From the NCBI GenBank assembly GCA_003554345.1, contig PWGE01000255.1:1-5710 (forward strand): a stretch of 5,710 nt of DNA, read 5' to 3'. The translations under genes and the position numbers were made by a program. The first letter of the stretch is position 1, and each line of letters opens with the position of its first letter. This document shows positions 1 through 5,112 of the stretch, piece by piece. Source of the DNA: T1SED10-198M sp003554345 [NCBI: Candidatus Sumerlaeota bacterium] (GTDB taxonomy: Bacteria > Sumerlaeota > T1SED10-198M). Under the pieces are notes generated by a model, which saw only the letters and a list, made by a program, of their open reading frames with translations, was not told where the DNA came from and did not search any database.

Positions 1-259
1 CGGGGGGTGTGAGTCTCCCGGTGCGTTTAAAACGCTCCTTTCTTCGTTTTTCAGCTTCTACCTGTTTCTGTAGGAAACGTTTTTTTTCGTCTTCAAACTG
101 GTTAAGGTATTCGTTGGCTTCAAGATCCTTTTCATCTACCTGTGTGGAGTCTTCCTGCTCATTGAGCGAATCTTCTATGTCTTCCTCAGATTCCAGTCTT
201 TTTTCCAGTTCTTTATTATAATTATTCTGGGAGCTACTTTTAAAAAATTTTTTTATCAT
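1..259 (-). CDS. Charged coiled-coil-like hypothetical protein (5' part)
   Basis: I do not recognise this protein. It reads leftwards from an ATG at 259-257 and stays open to the window edge, so only its first 86 residues are visible. It starts MIKKFFKSSSQ and then becomes very rich in Glu, Asp, Lys and Gln, with a Lys/Arg-rich stretch (about residues 60-83) ending in a TGRLTPP segment. This looks like a soluble alpha-helical or coiled-coil region. There is no signal peptide or membrane segment. The Shine-Dalgarno match is modest (GAGG and AAAGAG in the 15 bases before the ATG), but a near-consensus promoter lies just upstream, which supports a real gene. It follows rmlB in the same direction, but its own promoter suggests independent transcription. 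The function is unknown; the visible part could be the linker or N-terminal region of a larger protein. Confidence 0.7.
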   Translation of the reverse strand, partial: MIKKFFKSSSQNNYNKELEKRLESEEDIEDSLNEQEDSTQVDEKDLEANEYLNQFEDEKKRFLQKQVEAEKRRKERFKRTGRLTPP

Positions 260-297
260 AACTCTTTCTACCTCATTTTACCAGTGTTAAAACGGTA

Positions 298-326
298 ATT
301 ATAATACAACTTATTTTAAATTTCAA
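298..326 (-). promoter_or_regulatory. Sigma70-type promoter for the leftward hypothetical gene
   Basis: On the minus strand TTGAAA (326-321) and TATAAT (303-298) are separated by 17 bases. The -10 box is perfect and the -35 box matches 5 of 6. The predicted start is near 291, about 30 bases before the ATG at 259. It lies in the gap after rmlB, so the charged protein can be expressed independently of rmlB. Confidence 0.65.
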
Positions 327-395
327 ATTTTACACCTTAACAAACAGGTTGAGAAGCAAAACTCAGACGCTTTGTGAACTGCCGGGTGTCTCATC

Positions 396-1445
396 TTAAG
401 TATCCCTCTGGGAATACATTTTTTCATAATAACGACGATAAGAAGCTGAGTGAACGGTTTCCAGCCATGCTTCGTTTGAGAGGTACCAATCGATAGTACA
501 TTCGATGCCTTTCTCAAAAGAGAATTCAGGTTCCCAGTTAAGCTCCCGGCTTATTTTTGCAGCATCTATGGCATAGCGACGATCATGACCGGGTCTGTCT
601 TTTACAAATTTTATGAGAGATTCAGGTTTGTTAAGTTTTTTGAGAATGAACTTTACAATCTCGATATTTTGCCATTCATTCGAGCCGCCTATATTATAAA
701 TTGTGCCGGGGGCAGCCTTTTGAAGAACAACTTCTAATGCCCGGCAATGGTCAAGGACGAAAATCCAGTCTCTTATGTTTTTTCCATCTCCATATACCGG
801 TATTTCCTTGTCCTGCAGGGCATTGGATATAAGGAGGGGAATTAACTTCTCAGGAAATTGAAAAGGACCATAGTTATTGGAACAACGGGTAATTAAAGTG
901 GGAAGATTGAAGGTATGGTGATAAGCTCGAACCATAAGATCTGCAGAAGCTTTGGAGGCAGAATAGGGACTGTTGGGTGCTAAAGGCGAATCCTCCCGGA
1001 AATACCCCCTGTCTCCGAGAGAGCCGTATACTTCGTCGGTTGATATTTGCAGGAAGCGACAGTTGTTTTGAGCATCGGGGTTTTTTTTCCAGTGAGCTAC
1101 TGCGGTATCCAGCAGTACCTGGGTGCCCAGAACATTCGTTTTGAGAAAAATTTGAGGATCCAGGATGCTTCGATCAACGTGCGACTCAGCTGCAAAATTA
1201 ACAACATGGGTGATATTGAACTTTTCGAAGAGATGTTGAACCAGTTCCCTGTTACCAATATCTCCCTTGATGAAAGAATAATTGTCATGAGATTCGATAG
1301 ATTTCAGGTTCGCCAGGTTTCCGGCATATGTTAAATCATCAAGATTAATAAATAAAATATCAGGGTGACGGGGTGTCATGTGGTTCAGAAAGTTGGACCC
1401 TATAAAACCGGCCCCGCCTGCCACCAGAAAAGCTTGTTTTTCCAC
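396..1445 (-). CDS. rfbB: dTDP-glucose 4,6-dehydratase
   Basis: This is RmlB/RfbB, the cytoplasmic NAD-dependent enzyme that converts dTDP-glucose to dTDP-4-keto-6-deoxyglucose, the second step towards dTDP-L-rhamnose and related surface sugars. It is an extended short-chain dehydrogenase. The Rossmann motif GGAGFIG lies near the N-terminus (residues 10-16), the family's STDEVYG segment carries Thr136, Asp137 and Glu138, and the catalytic YSASK has Tyr161 and Lys165. Further signatures are CSNNYGP, FPEKLIPL, YGDGKNIRDW and DRPGHDRRYAID. The length of 349 residues is normal for the family. The start is a GTG either way. I chose 1445 because GGTGG lies 5 bases upstream; an in-frame GTG at 1454 would add three residues but has no ribosome site. 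No rmlA, rmlC or rmlD is visible beside it. No convincing promoter was found upstream, only a poor TTGAGT/ATTATT pair near 1501-1473. Confidence 0.95.
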   Translation of the reverse strand: MEKQAFLVAGGAGFIGSNFLNHMTPRHPDILFINLDDLTYAGNLANLKSIESHDNYSFIKGDIGNRELVQHLFEKFNITHVVNFAAESHVDRSILDPQIFLKTNVLGTQVLLDTAVAHWKKNPDAQNNCRFLQISTDEVYGSLGDRGYFREDSPLAPNSPYSASKASADLMVRAYHHTFNLPTLITRCSNNYGPFQFPEKLIPLLISNALQDKEIPVYGDGKNIRDWIFVLDHCRALEVVLQKAAPGTIYNIGGSNEWQNIEIVKFILKKLNKPESLIKFVKDRPGHDRRYAIDAAKISRELNWEPEFSFEKGIECTIDWYLSNEAWLETVHSASYRRYYEKMYSQRDT

Positions 1446-1614
1446 AATTCCCACCCGAAATTTTTGAATAGAAATAATATCATACTATAACGTTTACTCA
1501 ATAAGTATAGGGCATATTTTTAAAATTGTCCAGATAAATTTTGACCAGAAGAGAGGTCTGTATCAATAAATCTTTTACTCCGTTTTTGGCATTGCGGCTT
1601 ATTAAATATATTAC

Positions 1615-1642
1615 TTTACATGGCTTGAAACTTTGATATAAT
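1615..1642 (+). promoter_or_regulatory. Sigma70-type promoter of rplS-rnhB
   Basis: TTTACA (1615-1620) and a perfect TATAAT (1637-1642) are spaced by 16 bases. The predicted start is near 1649, giving a leader of about 30 bases. That leader is too short for an elaborate structured control element before rplS. Confidence 0.7.
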
Positions 1643-1680
1643 TCATCTCTCAAAAATTTTCATGTTTTCGAGGTGTACTT

Positions 1681-2094
1681 ATGGATAGCCAGATTTTAAG
1701 AGATTTGGATAACGAATACAAAAGAGATGACCTTCCTGAATTTAAAACCGGTGATACCATTGAAGTGGGTTTTAAGATTAGAGAGGGTGATAAAGTGAGA
1801 GTCCAGAAGTTTCGGGGTTTATGCATTAGTAAAAAGAAGGGACCACTCGGCGGAACCTTTACAGTCCGGAAGATTTCTTTTTCTGTTGGCGTAGAAAAGA
1901 CCATTCCCCTTTATTCTCCCCTGATAGACTCTATAAAAGTTATCAGGCGGGGTAAAGTGAGAAAGTCCAAATTGTATTATCTTCGCCAGTTACAGGGGAA
2001 AAAGGCGCGTGTTAAGGAATTACGCGATTGGGAACAGCAGGCTGCACCTTCTTCTTCATCACCTGAAACCAAACCTGAAGAGAAATCTTTGTAG
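1681..2094 (+). CDS. rplS: 50S ribosomal protein L19
   Basis: L19 is a large-subunit ribosomal protein located at the 30S-50S interface. The family hallmarks are clear: FTVRKIS (residues 60-66), GVEK (70-73), SPLIDSIKV (79-87), the basic block RRGKVRKSKLYYLR (89-102) and GKKARVKE (106-113). The N-terminal part aligns with the usual region containing the P-x-F-x-x-GDT segment (LPEFKTGDT). The ATG at 1681 is preceded by GAGGTG at 1670-1675. The protein has 137 residues against roughly 115 usually; the extra part is a low-complexity Ser/Pro/Glu/Lys tail from about residue 116, probably disordered. In many bacteria rplS closes an rpsP-rimM-trmD-rplS operon. Here a divergent rmlB lies immediately upstream and rplS has its own promoter, so it is detached from those genes. 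rnhB follows after 48 bases and probably shares the transcript. Confidence 0.97.
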   Translation: MDSQILRDLDNEYKRDDLPEFKTGDTIEVGFKIREGDKVRVQKFRGLCISKKKGPLGGTFTVRKISFSVGVEKTIPLYSPLIDSIKVIRRGKVRKSKLYYLRQLQGKKARVKELRDWEQQAAPSSSSPETKPEEKSL

Positions 2095-2142
2095 CACCTC
2101 TTTTGAAGGCGCACTCTTGAACTCCCTGGCTTTTAACTGACC

Positions 2143-2784
2143 ATGGATAGTGCTCTTCATCTACAATATGAAAACAAAGCCTGGGAAGAAGGCTATGAAA
2201 AGGTGTGTGGGCTTGATGAAGCCGGTCGGGGTCCAATAGCCGGTCCGGTCGTGGCCGGTGCCTTCCTTCTCTTTCCTCATTACCCTTCCTTTTTGCTGGA
2301 GGCGGATGATTCCAAGAAACTTTCTGAGATTACCCGCCAGCGTATATTCTCTCTGTTACGGGAGAGTGACGATTTAGTATGGGGGACGGGTATTGCAACG
2401 GTTGAAGAAATTGATCAGATTAATATTTACCAGGCTTCATGCCTGGCTATGCAGCGAGCTGTTTCCAACCTTCAGGTTCGACCTGATTACCTGATAGTTG
2501 ATGCGGTTTGTCTGAAAGAAACAAACATCCCTCAATGTTCTGTAACCAGGGGAGATCAGACCTGTCTTAGTATTGCCCTTGCTTCTGTGGTTGCCAAAGT
2601 GATGCGGGATGATATCATGAAAAAACTGGCAGAAGAATATCCGGCTTATGGCTGGGAGAAGAATAAAGGCTATCCTACGGCAGCTCACCTGGATGCTCTT
2701 GAAAAATATGGGCCTACGCCTTATCATCGAAGAAGCTTTTATCCGTTGAAAAAAAGACCCTTTTCATTTAAACCTCTGCGATAG
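2143..2784 (+). CDS. rnhB: Ribonuclease HII
   Basis: RNase HII cleaves the RNA strand of RNA-DNA hybrids and nicks 5' of single ribonucleotides misincorporated in DNA, starting ribonucleotide excision repair. The sequence has the diagnostic GLDEAGRGPIAGPV segment with catalytic Asp25 and Glu26 and the GRG (28-30) that recognises the RNA-DNA junction. It also has DDSKKL (55-60), Asp120 in LIVDA, GDQ with Asp138 (by family position the fourth metal-binding carboxylate), SIALASVVAKVMRD, and KGYPTAAHLDALEKYGPTPYHRRSF. The length of 213 residues is normal. The ATG at 2143 is the first possible start because an in-frame TGA sits at 2137-2139. There is no recognisable Shine-Dalgarno sequence before it, so translation may depend on proximity to rplS upstream. 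A rplS-rnhB neighbourhood is known in other bacteria. Confidence 0.97.
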   Translation: MDSALHLQYENKAWEEGYEKVCGLDEAGRGPIAGPVVAGAFLLFPHYPSFLLEADDSKKLSEITRQRIFSLLRESDDLVWGTGIATVEEIDQINIYQASCLAMQRAVSNLQVRPDYLIVDAVCLKETNIPQCSVTRGDQTCLSIALASVVAKVMRDDIMKKLAEEYPAYGWEKNKGYPTAAHLDALEKYGPTPYHRRSFYPLKKRPFSFKPLR

Positions 2785-2793
2785 ATGCATTTT

Positions 2794-2841
2794 GGAAAAT
2801 ATTTCCCTGCCCGGGAAACTCTGTATACTTTTAAAACAGAG
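2794..2841 (+). other. Overlapping inverted repeats downstream of rnhB
   Basis: Three small palindromes follow one another within 48 bases and share arms. GGAAA (2794-2798) pairs with TTTCC (2802-2806). TTTCCC (2802-2807) can instead pair with GGGAAA (2813-2818). CTCTGT (2819-2824) pairs with ACAGAG (2836-2841). A distant CAGAGTTT (2892-2899) is complementary to AAACTCTG (2816-2823), giving a further alternative. None is followed by a proper T-tract. They may form the folded 3' end of the rplS-rnhB transcript; a regulatory role is only a possibility. Confidence 0.3.
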
Positions 2842-2920
2842 GATTCAAACACTTTCCGAAACCCTGACAGAAAAAAACATTGCCCATCAACCAGAGTTTA
2901 TTAAAAAATAGAAAAAAGCC

Positions 2921-2953
2921 GATATAAGTAGCGCCTATTTCTGATATCTTTTT
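2921..2953 (+). terminator. Possible intrinsic terminator of rplS-rnhB
   Basis: GATAT-AAGTAG (2921-2931) can fold back through a CGC loop onto CTATTT (2935-2940) and ATATC (2944-2948), with a three-base bulge (2941-2943) and one G-T pair. Five Ts follow (2949-2953), and an A-run lies upstream (from 2912), so it may work in both directions. The stem is AT-rich and therefore weaker than a typical terminator. It sits just upstream of the fbaB promoter, where a terminator would insulate that gene. Confidence 0.4.
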
Positions 2954-2975
2954 CAAATATTATAAAAAATTACGC

Positions 2976-3003
2976 TTGTCAATTGGTGAGAAATTCATAT
3001 AAT
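2976..3003 (+). promoter_or_regulatory. Sigma70-type promoter of fbaB
   Basis: TTGTCA (2976-2981) and a perfect TATAAT (2998-3003) are spaced by 16 bases. Transcription should start near 3010, about 27 bases before the fbaB ATG. The -10 box lies inside the upstream in-frame open extension (from 2983), which is direct evidence that the extension is not translated. Confidence 0.75.
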
Positions 3004-3023
3004 ATATATCTAAATCTTATAAA

Positions 3024-3031
3024 AGGAGGAG
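3024..3031 (+). promoter_or_regulatory. Ribosome binding site fixing the fbaB start
   Basis: The sequence AGGAGGAG is a near-perfect Shine-Dalgarno match, 5 bases before the ATG at 3037. It decides in favour of this start over the in-frame TTG at 2983, which lies upstream of the predicted transcription start. Together with the promoter it suggests high expression. Confidence 0.85.
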
Positions 3032-3036
3032 TATTC

Positions 3037-4089
3037 ATGGCTAAGAAAGTAATTGACTTGTTGGGAGATGAAAAGGACTATTTGCTCAATCATAAGTGTG
3101 AGACTGTTTCGAAGGACAATCTCTATCTTCCGTCGGCTGATTTTGTTGACAAAGTGGTTTGTTGTTCCGACCGTTCTCCGGCAGTGATGAGGAATTTCCA
3201 GCAAATCTTCAATACCGGACGACTGGGTGGCACAGGATATCTTTCAATATTACCTGTTGACCAGGGCATCGAACATACAGGTGGAGCCTCATTTGCTCCT
3301 AATCCCATTTATTTTGATCCTGAAAATATTGTAAAATTGGCTATCGAAGGTGGTTGTAATGCTGTTGCTTCTACCCTGGGAGTGTTAGGGGCTGTTTCTC
3401 GAAAATATGCTCACAAGATTCCTTTTATTGTGAAACTCAATCATAATGAATTGCTCACCTATCCCAATACTTATGACCAGATTCTTTTTTCCAGTGTTGA
3501 CCAGGCTTTTGAAATGGGTGCCGTAGCGGTTGGTGCTACTATTTATTATGGCTCTGAAGAAAGTTCCCGACAGATTCAGGAAATTGCCCGGGCATTTGAG
3601 TATGCCCATCAACTGGGAATGGTGACATTTCTCTGGGCGTACCTGAGAAATTCTGAGTTTAAGACCAAGGATAAGGATTATCATGTAGCTGCTGACACCA
3701 CTGGACAGGCAAATCATCTCAGTGCGACCATTGAAGCAGACATCGTCAAGCAAAAACAACCTCAAACGAATGGTGGCTTCAAAGACCTGAGCTTTGCGAA
3801 GACTCATGATAAGGTATACAGCGAACTGACCAGTGACCATCCTATTGATCTTACCCGCTACCAGGTTGTGAATTGCTATATGGGACGTGCCGGCATGATT
3901 AACTCAGGTGGAGCGTCTGGAAAAAATGATATAGCCCAGGCAGTAAGAACAGCCGTCATTAATAAGAGAGCTGGTGGCATGGGGCTGATTTCCGGTCGTA
4001 AAGCCTTTCAGAAACCGATGAAAGAAGGCGTCGAAATTCTCAATGCCATTCAGGACGTCTATCTTGATGACGATATAACAATTGCCTGA
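3037..4089 (+). CDS. fbaB: Class I fructose-bisphosphate aldolase (DhnA/FbaB type)
   Basis: This enzyme reversibly cleaves fructose 1,6-bisphosphate to dihydroxyacetone phosphate and glyceraldehyde 3-phosphate in glycolysis and gluconeogenesis, through a Schiff base on lysine and without metal. The (beta/alpha)8 barrel motifs are all present: [14 protein letters not shown] with Asp75, FIVKLNHNE with Lys133, the [16 protein letters not shown] strand, ADIVKQK with the expected Schiff-base Lys238, the phosphate-binding INSGGASG (288-295) and GLISGRKAF (316-324). The protein is 350 residues long and ends [10 protein letters not shown]. From memory it is colinear with E. coli FbaB, also 350 residues, with long identical stretches. 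It has its own promoter and a very strong ribosome site, so it is probably a monocistronic, well-expressed gene. Its TGA stop touches the stop of the convergent pseudopilin gene. Close similarity to the proteobacterial form could mean transfer, but this family is widespread. Confidence 0.97.
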   Translation: MAKKVIDLLGDEKDYLLNHKCETVSKDNLYLPSADFVDKVVCCSDRSPAVMRNFQQIFNTGRLGGTGYLSILPVDQGIEHTGGASFAPNPIYFDPENIVKLAIEGGCNAVASTLGVLGAVSRKYAHKIPFIVKLNHNELLTYPNTYDQILFSSVDQAFEMGAVAVGATIYYGSEESSRQIQEIARAFEYAHQLGMVTFLWAYLRNSEFKTKDKDYHVAADTTGQANHLSATIEADIVKQKQPQTNGGFKDLSFAKTHDKVYSELTSDHPIDLTRYQVVNCYMGRAGMINSGGASGKNDIAQAVRTAVINKRAGGMGLISGRKAFQKPMKEGVEILNAIQDVYLDDDITIA

Positions 4090-4121
4090 TTAACGCTCTT
4101 CGAATTCTATCGAACCGTTAA
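4090..4121. terminator. Hairpin at the stop-to-stop junction of fbaB and the pseudopilin gene
   Basis: TTAACG (4090-4095) pairs with CGTTAA (4116-4121), and inside it TTCGA (4099-4103) pairs with TCGAA (4110-4114) around a six-base loop, giving 11 pairs. Being palindromic it can form in RNA from either strand. It starts on the base after the fbaB stop and contains the last codons and stop of the opposing gene. No T-tract follows on either strand, so it may stabilise or pause transcripts rather than terminate them as a classical intrinsic terminator. Confidence 0.4.
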
Positions 4122-4710
4122 GATAAAGAACATTTTCCCCCTTTTCTTCTTCCCAGAGATGAGGAAAAGGGGGATTTTCTTTTGTCCATTCCGGTTGAAT
4201 ATGCATGCAGGCTGCTACCCACATGTGTTCATTTTCTGAGGGAGAGTAAAGAACGGGGGGTTCTTCAATGACGAGATAGTCCATGGCAGGTGCATGATTG
4301 TAGGCATAGCGAAAATGCTCTTTTCGCTCCGGATATAATCTCATAAGAGAAGGACAGTACAGATATTCTTCGCTGCTCAGGTATTCATCATCAACCAGCT
4401 GAAAAGGAACTGCCGACCAGTACCCATTGGCTGCCGGTCCTTCCCCGAAGTTGGATGGAGACGTGAGATTGCTGTTTCTGACGTGGGCATCTCCGTCTGC
4501 ATAAGGGAAAGCATTATGGTCTATATAATACGATTTTAAAGCTGTATCCAGAGCATGGAGATTATTCTGACACTGAACGGTTCGGGCTCTTTCTGTGCCC
4601 ATTCTCAGGTTAATGGTGGCTATAGCTGAAAGAATACTTATAAGGGCAACTACCACCAGTAATTCCAGAAGGGTAAAAGCTTTTTTAAAGTTCAGGGTTT
4701 TATTGAACAT
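4090..4710 (-). CDS. Pseudopilin / type II secretion system-like prepilin
   Basis: The N-terminus has a type IV prepilin signature: short basic leader MFNKTLNFKKA, then FTLLELLVVVALISILSAIA as the conserved hydrophobic helix with the Glu at mature position 5 (Glu16). Prepilin peptidase should cut after Ala11; the usual residue there is Gly, so this is a less common site. The periplasmic domain begins CQNNLHALDTALKSYY, typical of pseudopilins, and the C-terminus NVLYLNGSIEF resembles the NVLFLDGHVEF ending of H-X9-DG/DUF1559 prepilins, with Asn replacing Asp and wider spacing from His184. Cys47, Cys119 and Cys168 could form a disulfide. There are eight His residues. No other secretion or pilus genes are nearby. 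AAAGGAGC (4728-4721) is the only ribosome site and is rather far (about 11 bases) from the ATG. Its upstream leader contains a B12 riboswitch. Its specific role is unknown. Confidence 0.85.
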   Translation of the reverse strand: MFNKTLNFKKAFTLLELLVVVALISILSAIATINLRMGTERARTVQCQNNLHALDTALKSYYIDHNAFPYADGDAHVRNSNLTSPSNFGEGPAANGYWSAVPFQLVDDEYLSSEEYLYCPSLMRLYPERKEHFRYAYNHAPAMDYLVIEEPPVLYSPSENEHMWVAACMHIQPEWTKENPPFPHLWEEEKGENVLYLNGSIEFEER

Positions 4711-4734
4711 TGGTCACATTGCTCCTTTAATTGT

Positions 4735-4810
4735 GCTAATTTCATTGTTAAAATAAAATAACTTAAGAAGCCTGTTGTACCTTCATGAAATGCTTGCATG
4801 AGAAATTAGC
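4735..4810 (-). repeat. 9-base inverted repeat enclosing nested palindromes
   Basis: GCTAATTTC (4735-4743) and GAAATTAGC (4802-4810) are exact inverted copies, 58 bases apart. In leftward RNA they would close a large stem-loop whose base ends about 7 bases before the AAAGGAGC ribosome site of the pseudopilin gene. Inside lie ATGCTTGCAT (4790-4799), a stem of four pairs with a two-base loop, TTCATGAA just beside it, and GTTA/TAAC (4747-4762). It could be an operator cluster or an RNA element controlling translation. Confidence 0.45.
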
Positions 4811-4958
4811 TTTTTTTCTTTGTATTTATGACATGATCCATTTTTCTTGAGGTGCCATGAGTACTGTTACCGGGAGTCTGAGAAGGAGCCCCTTTCCCTG
4901 AATGTTTGAGGCTCATTGCAATAAAAAAAGTGGTTTTGAGCTGTTTTTATCACTGCCC

Positions 4959-4985
4959 TCACGGTACCAGGGTGAACATTTCACC
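4959..4985 (-). other. Mini-ORF whose start codon is the loop of a perfect hairpin
   Basis: On the minus strand GGTGAA (4985-4980) and TTCACC (4976-4971) pair perfectly around a three-base loop that is exactly ATG. GAGG lies just upstream, four bases from the ATG, and the reading frame gives MFTLVP followed by TGA at 4961-4959. It could be a leader peptide start masked by structure or simply a small hairpin. Chance occurrence cannot be excluded. Confidence 0.25.
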
Positions 4986-5046
4986 TCAAAAAAGGTCTAA
5001 AGGCTCTGTTAATGGACAAATGACGGGAAAAAGCTCACGTAAATAT

Positions 5047-5079
5047 TCAGGGATAACCTTCAGGTAAGGAGAAAAACAT
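5047..5079 (-). CDS. Possible 10-residue leader peptide after the riboswitch
   Basis: An ATG at 5079-5077 is preceded by AAAGGAGG (5093-5086) at a six-base spacing, the best Shine-Dalgarno site on the minus strand of this interval. It opens a frame encoding MFFSLPEGYP and then TGA. It is the first start codon downstream of the cobalamin aptamer, which is where the controlled gene normally begins. Either the peptide itself is the controlled product, or it is the stub of a larger gene. Dropping one T from the T5 run at 5076-5072 would instead open 30 codons (to the TGA near 4986). I know no homologue. Confidence 0.35.
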   Translation of the reverse strand: MFFSLPEGYP

Positions 5080-5106
5080 GTTCAACCTCCTTTCGCGTTT
5101 GGTTGA
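5066..5106 (-). promoter_or_regulatory. Riboswitch expression platform with alternative hairpins over a ribosome site
   Basis: TCAACC (5106-5101) pairs with GGTTGA (5087-5082), placing the Shine-Dalgarno AAGGA in its loop. Alternatively AAGGAG (5092-5087) pairs with CTCCTT (5071-5066), burying the ribosome site and closing a loop that contains the ATG. The two helices share G5087. In addition CCTCC inside the aptamer (5190-5186) is complementary to the GGAGG of the ribosome site (5090-5086), which could be a long-range contact of the kind known in cobalamin riboswitches. Control at translation initiation is therefore more likely than termination, since no strong terminator follows. The choice of the ligand-bound state is inference. 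Confidence 0.5.
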
Positions 5107-5112
5107 GAATAA

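Larger units (their letters stand above)
4711..5112 (-). other. Long non-coding leader between the B12 riboswitch and the pseudopilin gene
   Basis: These 402 bases contain no ORF of normal gene size on either strand that I can support. Read leftwards they hold the riboswitch expression platform, two mini-ORFs, a hairpin with an ATG loop (4985-4971), a T7 run (4929-4923) not preceded by a convincing stem, a weak GAGCC/GGCTC stem (4914-4886) and a 9-base inverted repeat next to the pseudopilin ribosome site. I find no clear sigma70 promoter in the last 150 bases before the pseudopilin start. That is compatible with a long riboswitch-headed leader, but does not prove it. The middle part (about 4811-4960) matches no RNA family I can name. 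Confidence 0.45.

Noticed and set aside
9-221. Plus-strand Ser-rich ORF at the left edge.
   Set aside because: It is the antisense shadow of the charged coiled-coil gene, which has its own promoter and start.
323-517. Minus-strand ORF overlapping the 3' end of rfbB.
   Set aside because: It overlaps conserved rfbB codons in another frame and lacks a ribosome site and a recognisable product.
1543-1558. GACC/GGTC inverted repeat between rfbB and rplS as an operator.
   Set aside because: Only four pairs with an eight-base spacer, easily expected by chance, and not placed on either promoter core.
2983-3036. N-terminal extension of the aldolase from a TTG at 2983.
   Set aside because: The extension overlaps the -10 box and predicted transcription start; the ATG at 3037 has a near-perfect ribosome site and gives the family length.
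4856-4960. Possible second riboswitch of TPP type, suggested by GGTGCC, CTGAGAAGG and CCCTTTCCCTGA on the plus strand.
   Set aside because: The conserved TPP core around TGAACCTGAT and the GGTAAT segment is missing, so the resemblance is superficial.
4902-5000. Plus-strand 32-codon ORF starting MFEAHCNKKSG.
   Set aside because: The nearest AAGGAG is about 14 bases away, there is no promoter or family resemblance, and it is antisense to the presumed riboswitch transcript.
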